NCBI GenBank assembly: GCA_004794785.1
Contig: SJOL01006482.1
Span: 491,593 to 555,592 of the forward strand
Origin: Opisthorchis felineus
Taxonomy: Eukaryota; Platyhelminthes; Trematoda; Opisthorchiida; Opisthorchiidae
Length of the DNA stretch: 64,000 nucleotides
Direction of reading: 5' to 3'
Under the pieces are notes generated by a model. That model made no database searches. It was not told the DNA's origin and was given only the letters and a program-made list of their open reading frames with translations. The first letter of the stretch is position 1; the number at the start of each line of letters is the position of its first letter. Below are positions 1 to 11,639 of the stretch, piece by piece. The position numbers and the translations under genes are program-made.

Positions 1-225
1 CATCTGAAACATTGGGCGGCCTTTATGTAGCACATTTCATTGAAGGATATCGTAGTCGACAGGCACAGTTGAGTCTGTCGTTAAACTCAAATTGGTTTGC
101 GGTACAAGTTGGGCTCAACTAGAAGATGAGGTTCACGGCAACTCGGGGACTGCGCTAACTGATGAGTCCCAATAAGAGCGAAACTGGTTGTGGGTTCTCG
201 AAGAGTTTTCAGCCAACTTACGAGT
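1..225 (+). mobile_element. Family A hammerhead repeat, body plus degenerate hammerhead
   Basis: This is a copy of the roughly 284-bp repeat seen at 36348-36655. It has the GCGGCCTTTATGTAGCAC body block near its start, then the arm and core of a hammerhead-like structure. The CTGATGA box is at 159-165 and GAAA at 180-183, with the NUH site near 187-189. Stem II (166-169 with 176-179) has a mismatch, and stem I next to the core is broken at its first pair, so I expect it to be inactive. The 5' part is cut by the window edge. The family assignment rests on alignment by eye with the other copies. Confidence 0.7.
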
Positions 226-260
226 ATTGTTCCGACAACAGAATATATTCCCTTCTATTC

Positions 261-285
261 TTATATATATATGTATATATATATA
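261..285. repeat. AT microsatellite
   Basis: An imperfect (TA)n run with one G interruption, directly downstream of the family A copy. It is non-coding. Confidence 0.85.
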
Positions 286-1803
286 AAGGTAATACGGCTG
301 TACTATAGGATGCACTAACGCACGATCAGTCGATCATCTATTTTTCATTAACAACCGTCATTTTCGTCGATATTGTGCAGTAGAGAGTCGTGTTAGAGTA
401 TCTCATTTGTTTGGCTTCAGGCCAAACTGACCTGAATATCCAAGACTGACAACCATTCAGGTTGACCATATTGCACTGTGTGTTAGTCGCCGGCATGCGA
501 GTAATATCTAGAGCATTCATCTGAGTCAGAGCGTAAAATTCTATCTCAATCTAAAGTAATTTGTTTGAATTTCACTGTCCCCATGCAAAACACAAAATAT
601 CCGCTTCTTGTTGGCCGCCTTACCAAGAGGAAACACCTCTGCTGACCAGATATTTTGATACCTCAGGGTAGGTGCATTGTGGTACAAGAATATCATTAGT
701 ATTTTTATTACCTTCCTTAGCTAACTCCCATTTTAACAATAATAGTACTCCTTGTTGTTATGTTTCAGTGTGTTGTTCCCTTTGGGTCACTAACCCGGCT
801 GGGATAAACAGAGCAAAATGAAACAGCGTAAAGAATGGTAATTGTCGCAATGACTGACGAAATACGGGTATTTATAGGCGAGTGGGTCTTAGAGTCCAGA
901 CCTAGTCGGTAGCCCAGATACATTGAAGTTGGTAATGCAGGAATGGAGTCGAATCGCTTTTAGGACAACACGAACCCAATCATTGAATAGCTGAAACCGT
1001 GTACTTTTAGACGACGGAATAACGACAGGGACAGCATTCATTCCGGCCGATGCGGTTACCTGTGATACGCACGAGTATTTACTAACTCGAACTGTCGGTT
1101 CAGCGAGAAATCGCTTGCAAACAAGACAGCGCTTGTGACTACGTTCAGCTCACATAGGCTGTTTAAAATTTGTTTATTAGTGACCGTGAAAATATAACCG
1201 TTTTGCGCAACCACGACGAACAGATGAAATACTCATTGCATGCAGAGTTAGTAGCTGATCGGGGCTCACTCCTGTCACTGAGCTTCGGGAGGGAGACGGT
1301 GTTTCCCAGACGATTATTCCCCCTTGAGGAGATGCTACAATGATCCATCACCCTTACCTTTTGTAACCCCTCGGCAAAATCCAGTTATCTGTGACTGTTC
1401 TCAGCACCTGCATAATATCTTGAGAAAAAGACAGATGAAACCAATGTTTTTTCTAGGGGAACCGAACCTTTTAGCGTTCGTCTTCGATATTCTGTTTGTA
1501 CCTTGGAGCTCGCAAAAGTCGAGCGTGACTTACACCAATCACCACTTTGACATGCTAAGCCAGAGTGACTCAACATGACATTTCAACATAAAGTGCGGCT
1601 TGTGTGTTTGTTTTCGATAATATCAGTGAACATGCAGAAAAGTCACTACTTTTGTCTACATCACGAGTGAGCAGAATCACCCAGGGTCAAGTCATACGTT
1701 CCACCAGAGTTGGCCAAGCACTGAACGAGGAAAATTGGGGTGTGTGGCATAACGTTACTTCGCAGTGCCGGGGTTTGAACTCCGCACATCTGACATGCGA
1801 CGC

Positions 1804-2202
1804 CACCAGCACATGCTGGACGCACCTGAATTTTTGCATTTGAACATATGAACATCTTCACGCTTGAGTGATGTGAGTGGGAAGCGTGACGCCTCGAACT
1901 ACGACCCAATAACATACCTTGTTTGTTCATATCCACATCACTCTCGTTCAAACAGTCGTCCTCCTGTCCTGGAGTATTTATTCTGGTGGGTCCACACCAA
2001 AGGGGGGGAGGGGGACTCACCAGAATAATTACGCCAGGACAGGAGGACGACTGTTCAAACGAGAGTGATGTGGATATGAACAAACAATGTATGTTATTGG
2101 GTCGTATTTCGAGGCGTCACGCTTCCCACTCACATCACTCAAGCGTGAAGATGTTCATATGTTCATATGCAAAATTCAGGTGCGTCCAGCATGTGCTAGT
2201 GG
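1804..2202. repeat. Long inverted repeat made of two family B arms
   Basis: The arms at about 1804-1993 and 2013-2202 are near-perfect reverse complements of about 190 bp, separated by about 19 bp that include a G-rich run. Each arm contains the family B body (ACTCACCAGAAT, GGACAGGAGGACGACTGTTC, GAGTGATGTGGATATGAAC). The outer ends run into a tRNA-like segment ending CCGGGGTTTGAAC on the left side. Transcribed, it would fold into a very long hairpin. It looks like a head-to-head pair of one short element rather than a transposon with separate terminal repeats, and no open frame of interest lies within it. Confidence 0.9.
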
Positions 2203-2289
2203 CACATATCCCGCAAACCCCACAACAGATACCTTGTTTGTGTCGATCGATTGACCCACCTGTCAGGTTTGAAACCTGCTGAACCCTTT

Positions 2290-2372
2290 TCGTTTAGTTG
2301 TGGGTGGTTGCAAGTGGACTCACCAGAACGGTAGCGCCAGAATAGGAGGAGGACAGTTCAAGCGAGTGCAAC
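2290..2372 (+). mobile_element. Family B body fragment
   Basis: A diverged copy of the family B body block (GGACTCACCAGAACGG followed by AGGAGGAGGACAGTTCAAGC). It lies between the inverted repeat and the complete copy at 2820-3050. It has no head and no ribozyme core. Confidence 0.6.
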
Positions 2373-2819
2373 ACGAAAGTAAATTCTGCGAATCCTGCAA
2401 CAAACTACGAAGTGTTGTAATCAACAAGACGACCTCCTGGTGAAAGATTACGTACGTAAGTGTAATGAGAACCGGGATTTGTACATGCTTCTGTTGTTAA
2501 GAAAACGGTTCCTAGGCCAACTGGAACAACACACTACGATCCTCTTCACAGTTATTTTTGTAGGGTGTTTGATCACAAAGAATGATAAACTGATTGTGAC
2601 ACCAAACAAACTGCCAAGAAAGATGACGTGTTCGAGTGACGCGTTCACGTTTAGTCTTGATGGTGATAACTTAGACGAAGGAAGACGCGGACACTTTGTT
2701 CTTCCCCCCGGAAAAAAATGACTTTCGAGAATGGCTCGAGCGTTCTTAGTTGGGAGTATGAACTTTTATAGGAGGACTGGTTTGGTCAGAACCACGAGCA
2801 GTTTATGCTGCACACCTAT

Positions 2820-3052
2820 TCAGACGTAAAAATTCAGATTCATCCAGCGTGCGCTGGTGGAGAAGTGGTAACACGCTCACCTCGTACGTCAGATGTGCAG
2901 AGTTCAAACCCCGGCACCGTCAAGGATATGCACTACTGATGGGCTCTAACAAGAGCGAAACTCGAGTCCAGTGCTCCCCCATTTCGGCGTGGACTCACCA
3001 GAATGATTGCACCAGGACAGGAGAACGATTGTTCAAACGAGAGTCGTGAGGG
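2820..3052 (+). mobile_element. Family B repeat: tRNA-like head, hammerhead, body
   Basis: The order is a body end (AATTCAGATTCATCCAGCG), a tRNA-like head, a hammerhead and the next body start. The tRNA-like head has a box A-like TGGTGGAGAAGTGG at 2855-2868 and a box B GTTCAAACC at 2902-2910 that fits GWTCRANNC exactly. The hammerhead is at 2930-2974, and the next body start is GGACTCACCAGAATG. The same body/head order at the edges of the inverted repeat at 1.8-2.2 kb suggests a circularly permuted or tandem unit. I read it as a SINE- or retrozyme-like element, probably transcribed by RNA polymerase III. That last point is inference. Confidence 0.65.
2930..2974 (+). ncRNA. Hammerhead ribozyme, family B
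   Basis: Stem I pairs GCACT (2930-2934) with AGTGC (2970-2974). The core CTGATG at 2936-2941 is followed by G at 2942, where the consensus has A. Stem II is GCTC (2943-2946) with GAGC (2953-2956), four Watson-Crick pairs around a six-base loop. GAAA is at 2957-2960. Stem III is a minimal ACT/AGT (2960-2962 with 2965-2967). The predicted cleavage is after C2968 of GTC. The tiny self-complementary stem III is of the type that in other animal hammerheads works best as a dimer. The A-to-G change in the core may lower or abolish activity. Confidence 0.7.
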
Positions 3053-3059
3053 TACATTC

Positions 3060-5440
3060 TACAAAATCCCAGCAACCACCAAAACCTATAACGGTACTTC
3101 ACCTCTTTAGGTCCTCGTGACTCTCCCTATGCTTGGCTAGAGACGTTGTAAGATAAGGATCCTAACCTATATGACTGACGTTCTTTCGACCTCTTTCCAA
3201 ATCGTCTGAATGAAGATCTTGAGGTGTACGCACACTCCAGAGGTGCTTGTAGTTAGCCAGCCCCAAAGTCTCTCCCCTCTATTGCTTCCTCACAATAGGG
3301 AATCGAATAAATTAAGATTGTACGATGGAGAACCACTGGTGTCAACCCAGATGTACTTTCGATGGTGATAGCTCTAAACAGGTCGCAGATGTATGCGCCT
3401 CCGGGCCAATGATAGCAACACCAGAGGCTTTACCTCACTTTTTGGAGTTAATCAACCAAGTTTTCTCGCGTTGATGGTTTGTTGCCGAACTAGTTGGTGG
3501 ATTCTTACCGAGATTTTCAGCCTGAGGGGTACAAAATCCTGGCGTACATCTTCAAATACACCCTCTACGCTTTTCCCCGAGCATTCGAAAAGATAAATCA
3601 GGTGATTTCATTAGCTTCGGACGATGCCCTTTATTGGTTACACTTCATTTGGGCAATGTCTCGTAAACACTCTCCTTTGCGACGGAGCTGAGCTATAAGC
3701 GTGAAACTTTTAGGGAACAGGAGCATCCACTTCGTCACTAGATGGTCTTCAAAGAATGTTAGACAGAACAGCTCAGTTGCGAATCATGTAGGCATGCGGA
3801 CACCAAGGAATTATATACGCCAATAATCCAAGTGTTCCTAGCGTTAAATGATGTACCCATATGAATTCTTACCGTTTTGCTTTACGATAGTAAACAGAAT
3901 GAGCAGATGGAACCATGTGGAGATGACGGTGATCCTGCCAAGGAGATTCCAGTTGTTGATTTGCTTCCTCAGGGCCCAGATGTGGAAATGTTACGATCAA
4001 GAACACTCAACACGTGACACGCACACACAGTGAAAAATGGGTAGCTGAATCTCTACAACAGTTGTTCTCACTTGCGTGACATTGGTCCAGCGGTTAAAAT
4101 TCAGTGGTCTTCCGAATAAAGGATCATCTTCATGGGACGCAACTTACGGGCCAAACTTTTTGTTCCGAGCGTTCACTTCAAATCGGCATGTTATACAGTA
4201 AGAGGAGTGCAGTTGCTCATCTGGAAGTATGTTCCGTTGTTTTTGTATTCACTGTATTTCGCCATTTACATAGGCTGTGTATTTATTTGGTATATGCTAA
4301 TACAGGAAATCACGATACGGCAAGGATATTCTGTTCATTCATCAGGTAGCATCAGCTAAACCACAAAGTTCAGGATGTAGAAAAACGTATGCAGATGACT
4401 CCTCTTAAAATGAGACTAAACTGAACTCAGCTCAATTTTATCTGTTAGTGTTTACGAGAGTTTACGTCAGACTGTGACGGAAGTTTTCGCTTCTATCAGA
4501 CTACTACACCCGGATATTTAATAACCTATGAAACTAGAAGAAACACTAACGATTTCGTGCGACCTAGCATGACTAGAATTCAGACCACGGAAAACGATAT
4601 AGACATGTCCTAAAGACAACCGTCCTTCGGAGATGTACAGGTCTATTCTCTCTAGGAAAAGTGCACTCCCTCGCCAAATTCTGTCTGTTTCGTCCAGCCA
4701 TATATTCTTTCCAAGAAAGCTAAATGCCATATACTTCCTGAGCACCTATTGTGTGCTTGTAATGGCCCATTCCAATAAGCACTGCGGCAGAATCTGACCA
4801 CTTTGCAAAAGTATTTTGCTCCAGACTTGTGAAGTTCAGTCCTGATCTCTTACGTCCCAAATATAGCAATTTCGCTCGCGAAGCACAGCGGTGAATACCG
4901 GTAGACGGCACTCAGGCCTATTGGACTGAGTGAACCTAGTAAAATGTCCTTAGAATCCCTTCTGTTAGCAAGCACCTCCCGCGAAAAAGATCAGCTCTAA
5001 AACACAAACAATTTTGTCTGATGCAACACCATGTGCGTTTTCGACCATCGTCTCACCGCTCCAAAAAACACTGTACAATCCATTCGTTGTTTTCCTTGTA
5101 TCACCTGCATATCAGTCTTCTTGTCATAAACTCACCGGGTTTGGTCGAGTCCTGTCAGGATACAAAATCTAGGCTAGAGGAGAGGAAAAGCGACCGGCGA
5201 TTGGTCGTCCCGACAGAGATCAGCGATCTCTTATTCTGGCAATCAAGCACCGGTGTTCAACGCCGGGGTTGATGATGACCTGATAATGAATAACGAAGTC
5301 TTCGAGGGCGACAATCTAAGAAGTATAGCCGCACATATAACAGTGGAATAGCGAAGACGAGCTTTAGCTTTGCTTTTGCATCAGCAGGCACCATCAGCGA
5401 TAACTCTGGAATTGTGACTGACAGCTCAATCTCGAAGTAG
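3060..5440. other. No recognisable feature
   Basis: The frames here are short, AT-biased and show no family motif. I see no splice-bounded coding segment and no repeat shared with the rest of the window. It probably lies downstream of the C1GALT1 3' end. Confidence 0.5.
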
Positions 5441-5456
5441 TTATCAGCAACACGCA

Positions 5457-5462
5457 TTTAAT
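5457..5462 (-). promoter_or_regulatory. Possible poly(A) signal of C1GALT1
   Basis: ATTAAA on the minus strand, about 205 bases past the C1GALT1 stop codon. It is a common variant of AATAAA. I saw no better hexamer closer to the stop. The usual downstream GT-rich element was not assessed. Confidence 0.35.
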
Positions 5463-5666
5463 TTGACAAAACTAATTTCATACGAAAAGAAGTTATAGCT
5501 GCACAAACAAGGATACTCGTTTTCCTTGGTCGATAAAAACCGGATCACTCTGTGAAATAATTCAAAAAAACATGATTGGCTAAACAGTGGCAAATCTTCA
5601 GCTGAACAAAATCCGAATGAAAGCAGCGAAATCAGGTCAAAAGAATGGTCACGTTTTCCGAAAAGG

Positions 5667-5834
5667 TCAAGTTGTTCCTTTGAAAAATACGCGCTTGCAT
5701 AGTTGAAGCACATCATGAAAGTCTCGGTGAATTCCGTAGGGATGCAAATGATAGAGAAAATAATAATAAACATACATATCGCTCGGTGCCACGTAGTGGA
5801 AGCTGACGGCGTAGTCACTGCAGCATTCAATGCC
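5667..5834 (-). CDS. C1GALT1: C1GALT1 last coding exon (C-terminal catalytic part)
   Basis: This exon encodes [20 protein letters not shown] followed by a YHLHPYG block and a stop (TGA at 5667-5669). The CCSD-x4-SFHY block and the YHLxPYG ending are hallmarks of core 1 beta-1,3-galactosyltransferase (T-synthase, GT31). This Golgi enzyme adds galactose to GalNAc-Ser/Thr to make the core 1 O-glycan. The acceptor is a pyrimidine-rich tract ending CGACAG just upstream. The exon starts in phase 0, matching the phase 0 end of the exon at 10580-10728. The protein runs about 20 residues past the usual HLRPYG end ([13 protein letters not shown]...). The Cys pair is intact. It lies in a shifted frame under a longer unrelated frame, so a simple ORF scan hides it. 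Confidence 0.93.
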   Translation of the reverse strand, partial: GIECCSDYAVSFHYVAPSDMYVYYYFLYHLHPYGIHRDFHDVLQLCKRVFFKGTT

Positions 5835-6118
5835 CTGTCGAAATAAAGTAGATAAGTTAAGAATAGATGGGAGCAGCCGTCAGATAAAGCGGTCAAGCCA
5901 TATAGCCTGAGATTGACTGTACTCTCATAGTTTGCTCGATTATCTTGGTTGCATCCATATCACCAGCTAACAATACCACTATTATAGAACACCGGGGAGA
6001 AAAATGAGTACACACCGACGAAACTGTCGGGCGTCCCACGTGCAGCGAGTGTATTTACCCTCGGTGTAAAAACATGAAGATGACTTCAATCAGGTGAAAA
6101 ACGCTTGAAACCGATTGA

Positions 6119-6231
6119 GTAATCATCGTTTTCGGAAAAGTTTGGTAACAATCGGTAGATTTGTTATATATAAATATATGATATAAATCTACCGATTGTT
6201 ACCAAACTTCTTCGAAAATGAAGATGACTAC
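6119..6231. repeat. Foldback repeat with AT-rich loop
   Basis: A perfect 25-bp inverted repeat (6138-6162 and 6185-6209; core TTTGGTAACAATCGGTAG) is extended imperfectly to about 45-bp arms around a TATATATA-rich loop. The left flank GAAACCGATTGAGTAATCATC is echoed near 9703-9735 (AACCGATTGAGAAGTCATC), so this is probably a small dispersed MITE-like element. It lies just downstream (minus sense: upstream) of the last C1GALT1 exon, inside the intron. Confidence 0.7.
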
Positions 6232-6239
6232 ACTATAGT

Positions 6240-9200
6240 CGTATAAGTAGCAGTTGCAAAAGTTCGATTCACATTACAAATTCGTCTATAGCCAGCCACA
6301 TTCACTGACTGTCGTAGTAATGTCAAAAGGCAAAACAATGTACACAAATGAGCAACAGCAAATAACAGACCACACAAAAACGAGAAAAGCACGGCGTAAC
6401 TGAAGTACTGATTTCGGTAGATTGATTGGGTCGTAACCGTATTACTGTTGTACACATAGTTAATCTCCAGCTCCAGTAGATCATTCTGCTCAATCCAAAT
6501 CAGCACACAGTGCAACCCCGAGTTGAGCCTTACTGAGAGCTTATATACAAGACAATGGTTGACATTCATGGGGATTTGATCCCACATCAACGGAACACGA
6601 TAGGAAAGCGCGTTAGCGCTACTGAATAATCCCACCTGAACAAACAAATGTGCTCGTAACTGGGCGATGTGTGTGCTTCATCGGATGCCTCGAAAAATGA
6701 CCTGGTAACTGTTTCGGTTGTGTTCATTGACGACGTTCCTATCAGAAATTCTGTTGGGTCGATTCTAGGAGCGCTTTTAAGCCGTCAAACTTTTAAACTG
6801 GCCGAATAATTTAGATGACAGTTGTGAAGATCGTTGAATTTATACTCTCAGTCATAAAGTCCTCTCCTTGTCTTAACAGTCTTATTTTAATTGCTGATCT
6901 ATTAACGCGGAGGCACAATATCTGATTTCCGTCCTCACTGGTCAGTGGTGTATATCCTAATCAGCACAGGGGTGCGAAATTCAGTTATTAAACATGCGAG
7001 ATAAGTGCTATTTTACCGGTATACAATGGGTGCAACTGCAGTGTTAGGACTGAAGCCGCAAGCACTTTCGTACTTGAGCGGTGTGTGGTGTTAATATGCT
7101 GGACAATAACTATTGTGAATGGACCATAAAGTGTTATTTTCGTTCAGGGTCAACCGCAGACATCAAATCACTCAGAGCAATCTATGTCCAAACTACCGCC
7201 CGCTTTGTTGCAGTACCGAAGCACTGGTTTACTTAAGACAATACGAAGCTAGCAAAGATCCATTACATGGGGTACTGCGGGGATAATGGAACAACGCCTT
7301 GAGGGTGATTTTCTATGATGGTTTATAAGGCGCAGCAAACGGTAAATTAGAAGTTAATCTGCTTCATCCTTCCCAGAGTAAATTAAGTCTTGCCGCATCA
7401 GCCGAATAATCGCTGTAGTTACGCCAAGTTTGGTACAGTGTAGTGACAACTGCCGGTTGAAGCAGTTTGTCACCCTCAACGATGGTTGCGGGTTCGACAC
7501 AACCTGCTGCTACCTTATGGTGATGTGTTCCAGCGACACGGAGGAAACGCCAAACTCGATCAATCTTTTTGGTACACCTACATAAGATGGGCAAAACGAA
7601 AGCGCCCGTCGTCACGTGCGTTCTACTACCAAGTGATCGATGCGCGCAGTGATCCTTGTTTATTCCGCACCAAAGCAGAGTAAAGGAAGCAACGCTTGTG
7701 ATTCCATTCGATAAAAAAGTAAATCTACGTAAACTAGTACCTGGAATAAGAGATTCCGTGCAACATGTCTTCCTCTCATGTGTAGGGCAAGGATGAACAA
7801 CGAGATCAGACTTAGGTAACTGCAGATCTCCTAGGATCTTAAAATAATCATGTTAGGACAGTCAACAAGGCCCGGTAAAGACAATGCCACAACTCCAGTC
7901 CACTGCTTACGTATTTGGTGTAGCCCAGACCTACTAATCCCATCTGAAAAAGTGGAGTGACCTTGAAACGTGAGTGAATTGGGTACGGACTCTAAGTAGT
8001 CCGCAGATGCTTGTCACCACAGGATTTCTTGAGTTTCAGTAAGGACACATGTGGTTACAGTCGATTTCGGATCATGTTAACTACCCACTATTTGACCAGC
8101 GTGATTGATTTTACCCTCTGAGTTACCCGCATTTTCAGTCCATTTTACCAGAATATACCGGCGAACGTCAATCTTCTCGGTACCCAGTAACTCGTATGAG
8201 GGATACGTTTAGAAAGGAGGGCTGTGGAGTCCCAAAACAGCTCAGCTTGCTTACTGTCTGTGTTAACTAACCACAACATATTGAATTAGGAGCTCCAAAC
8301 GAAACACCTTCCACTCCTCAGAAGTAACAACAATTTAGCATACCAACCATTATTCTAGGAAGGACAGAGTTAGCAGACTGATGTCACTCCTGGTCAGCTA
8401 GATGGGTTGACTCATCTTTCAAAGTCAAATAGAGTTCAACGAATCACGGATTCACGAGTAGAGTTAGCGATTCCACCGCGAAAAACGATGCTGAGCAGGG
8501 ACGAACGAATTTGACCTTAATATGACAACTGACAGAAGGCCTCATACTACTTATCAGAAGCAGCTGGATCAATTGAATGGCAACTCAATTTAATCTTCAA
8601 TCAGCCATGGCGCAGGGTATTCACTTGGAAAGTCTGATAAATAATAGCTTCATTAAACATCGTTTGAATATATCGTCCAAATGAGTTATGCATTTAACAG
8701 AGCCTAGGTGTATTTCCACGGGATGGAAATCCCTCGGACTCTCAACTCACCCACAACTGATTCGTCTACACTTACCGTTCACCAACTAGCCCCAACGTGT
8801 TTAGACGTTACACGTAGCTTACACGTAGCTTGTTTTGAGATTTGAGTCGCTACCTGCTCTTGGTTATAAGTCCTTAAGCGCATGTGCCTAAATCGCAGCG
8901 GCTGTTCGGCCTGACAGTATGGCAACCTTGGCTGTGTGCTTTCCTTCTAGCCCTACTGATGTTCACCCTTTTTGGGTGTGACCTTCAGCCGACTCTACCT
9001 CAACGGCACGTACCCCATATCTACCTTTGTTCCGTTTCGCGAACAGTGCAATTTCAGACCCCGATATTTGGTGTACAGTTGCTCCCGTACTCACAGAGGC
9101 CTGAAAAAGGGAGGCTATTCCTCTGCTTGTGCAATATCCCGGTCCAGTTTCGGGCACATTAGGAACGTGCGTCACTCAACGAGCTAGTTACACTAGCTTT

Positions 9201-9900
9201 GTTAGTAGTACTACGTGTAGGGTTGATTATCAGCTAGTTTGAGGCTCATATTGTCATTTTGTCTGTTTGCAAACGCGTTTTATTCAGTGAAAACTTGACC
9301 ATTTTGAGCAAAATAGGCGGATTGGCTGACGGTTAAGCACGGTTGCTGCTTTTTCGTGCGGACCACAAACCCACCTGACGAGACCGGGAAAAGCGAAGCA
9401 CGGTCCCAAAAAGAAAAAAAAACACTATAATATCCGTTGATCTGTGAGCTGAGTCGGGCGGTTCCACTACCCCACCAAGCAACTTAACTGTATCCAAAAC
9501 TTCCAGCTCAGCGAACAGATTAACGGCCGTCTGCGACCGGAGCTATGAGCATTCCTCCAATAACACAAACAGTCCCCTCATTGTTTCCGGAGTCAATGGC
9601 ATGGAGAAATTTTAACGTGCCAGAGCAAGCCTTGCAGTCGATCCAGTGGATGTGAAGACAATTAGAGCATAATGGAGCACGAACTACTGGGAAAATCTAG
9701 AAACCGATTGAGAAGTCATCTTTTCAGAAGGGTTAAGCAAAAAATATGTGGATTACTCGGCTGTTTCGATCAAGTTGGTTCAAATAACCTTATGCAACTG
9801 CTGGGTACTTTGTCCATGATAAATTTATTTAGTTAGTTTCGAATAAGTGTTAGATGAGGCCAGGAGCCTTTCAAGAAATGGTCACAAAAGCATAATAGTT
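6240..9900. other. C1GALT1 intron sequence, mostly featureless
   Basis: This lies between the last two identified C1GALT1 exons. Around 7465-7520 there is a tRNA-like stretch with a box B match (GGGTTCGACAC, plus strand) that may be an old SINE head. An exact 11-bp tandem duplication (ACACGTAGCTT, twice) occupies 8810-8831. Nothing else was recognised. Confidence 0.5.
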
Positions 9901-9914
9901 AAGTTGCCATAAAT

Positions 9915-10135
9915 AAAGCTGCTCATAAGGTTGCTGAAAACTCTTCGACAACCCATCACCAGTTTCGCCCTTTTTGGAGCTCGTCAGGTAGGCACAGTCC
10001 CCGAGTTTCCGTCAACCCAAATTGGACAGATTTCGACAAATACACTCATTTGCATATCAATTTGGTTTTCATGGAGAACTCAGCCGAATCTCTCGTTTAT
10101 GACAACAGTTAAGTTGTTTCAGCACATAGTATTTC
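9915..10135 (-). mobile_element. Family A hammerhead repeat with mutated core
   Basis: Read on the minus strand, the repeat body (GCAAATGAGTGTATTTGTCG) lies at the high-coordinate end, followed by a hammerhead region at 10017-9922. The core reads CTGACGA instead of CTGATGA, and the expected cleavage base is G, which is not allowed. Stem II (GCTC with GGGC) and the outer arm GTTGACGGAAACTC / GAGTTTTCAGCAAC are retained. I expect it to be inactive. Confidence 0.75.
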
Positions 10136-10579
10136 AATAATACTACCAATTGAGAGGATGGGATGGGAGTGTGCGGGCGTTTTTTTTCTTATAAACCCGA
10201 CTCGGCGTGAATGATCCTCTTTATGCTATCATTCGTTCGCATGTCCAGTGCCGTCTCATATTTTAGGAATTTACCTTCACCTAATCACCTTCATGCCTTA
10301 GAGAAGTTAGAGGTGAAGTAAAAGTCAAAACTTGCCTCAGATTTGAAAGAACGGTGGCAAAAAAACTTTCAGTAAAACGAGCATTATACGATTTGCAGGC
10401 ACAATTCCTTCTTTCATCTGTACTTTTGAGTGATGAAGAATGATTTACCGCGGCTTGCGTTCTCGATTTACTTGCTACGGGGGACAAAAACACATTTTCT
10501 TACCAGACGACCTTGAGCAAGCAGTCAAGTGTAAAGCAACAAAACATGAATATCGTAGAAAAAGACGTACTGTCTGAAC

Positions 10580-10728
10580 CTTGTGATAGTTGTAGCTCAT
10601 AAACCAGTGTGTGGCTTCCAGTACGCTCTTGCTCATCATGGAGCCTGGTGAAAAGGGATGGAATCGTTCGAGACCATGTTCGTCCAAGCTGTCGATAATT
10701 CGGACGCCAACCACTTCCGCGCAGTGCC
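10580..10728 (-). CDS. C1GALT1: C1GALT1 internal exon (HPF motif)
   Basis: This exon encodes GHCAEVVGVRIIDSLDEHG, then RFHPFSPGSMMSK, and ends ...WFMSYNYHK. It matches the C1GALT1 segment that reads roughly C-x4-V-x-AGDSRD-x-GRExFHPFxPxHH-x-I in other animals, which lies between the AEDV block and the CCSD block. The acceptor is CACTTTTTTCCAG, with the exon starting at 10728 and completing a codon left by the previous exon. The donor is CACAAG followed by GTTCAG (phase 0). It has 149 bases. The usual AGDSRD is replaced by IIDSLD, a divergence in a normally conserved stretch. Confidence 0.92.
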
Positions 10729-11639
10729 CTGGAAAAAAGTGCAGAATCAACCGTAGCCCTCCAACTTAAGGAAGACATGATGACACGAAATGATTCAAAC
10801 TGGCATGGATGCGGATAGTGTTTTTTTGCTTCCGTGAGTTGCTGGTGCTGCTGCCATTGTGGGATCATGTGACATCTCAGTCAGAATAATTTTGGACCCG
10901 CAAATCCCACAAGATAGATATCCGATCGATTTTCGGCTACAATGGTCTTTTGAAAGCTAGACTTGAGTCCACTACAGAGACATTTTGTCAAAGGGGGAAT
11001 ACATGGGATGAACACTTAACCACATTGAACTTCCTGTGATCGCAAGACAGGAGCTTTTTCAAAGATGATACCTTAGACTTCAGAAAGGTCTACACACAGA
11101 ATTGATAAAGTTTCTGTGGCCTACTAAATACATAAAAATTTTGATGAAGAAAGGAATAGAAACTCGCCGATGATGGTTTCTCCAGTGGTTGTTAGCACAC
11201 ACTACTAATGGGTCAGTGATTCTGCATATTAGCCACACGAATAAGGAACGAAGGGCAAACAGTGGCCTGACAGGAACGTGCCTCATATCAGTTATGACGA
11301 CTGACCTGAGGATAAGCATAACTCAGTGTGCTTGTGCAAAGAAAGGTGGCTTAGAGTGAAACAAGAGAGTCAGTCATGGGCCTGACGACTATTCGATATG
11401 AGACATGATGTCCAATATTGTGAGGGAAGCATATAATGGAACACATAAGTGCGATGGGCACGAATGATCGAATTCAAAGTACACGAAAACTGTCCTCTGA
11501 GGTGAGAGATTACTAAGTATTTCCTAATCTCGTGTAGAATAGTTGGTAACTCGTGAATCAATGTATCTGGTATTCAGGCAATTCAGCGAAGCACATCTCA
11601 AGGCAATTACACAAACCCAAAACAACGTGGTGTCTTTTA

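Noticed and set aside
263..285. CRISPR-like or satellite array at AT runs
   Set aside because: Simple dinucleotide repeats only. No spaced direct repeats anywhere in the window resemble a CRISPR array, and the genome is eukaryotic.
5444..5896. 150-codon minus-strand frame covering the C1GALT1 last exon
   Set aside because: It is in a different reading phase from the exon that encodes the CCSD block. Its own product is AT-driven and has no family.
8963..9175. Minus-strand ETGPGYCTSRGIASLF as the C1GALT1 terminal GPGCCSD block
   Set aside because: The true CCSD...SFHY exon was found at 5834-5667 with matching phase. Downstream residues here do not match the family.
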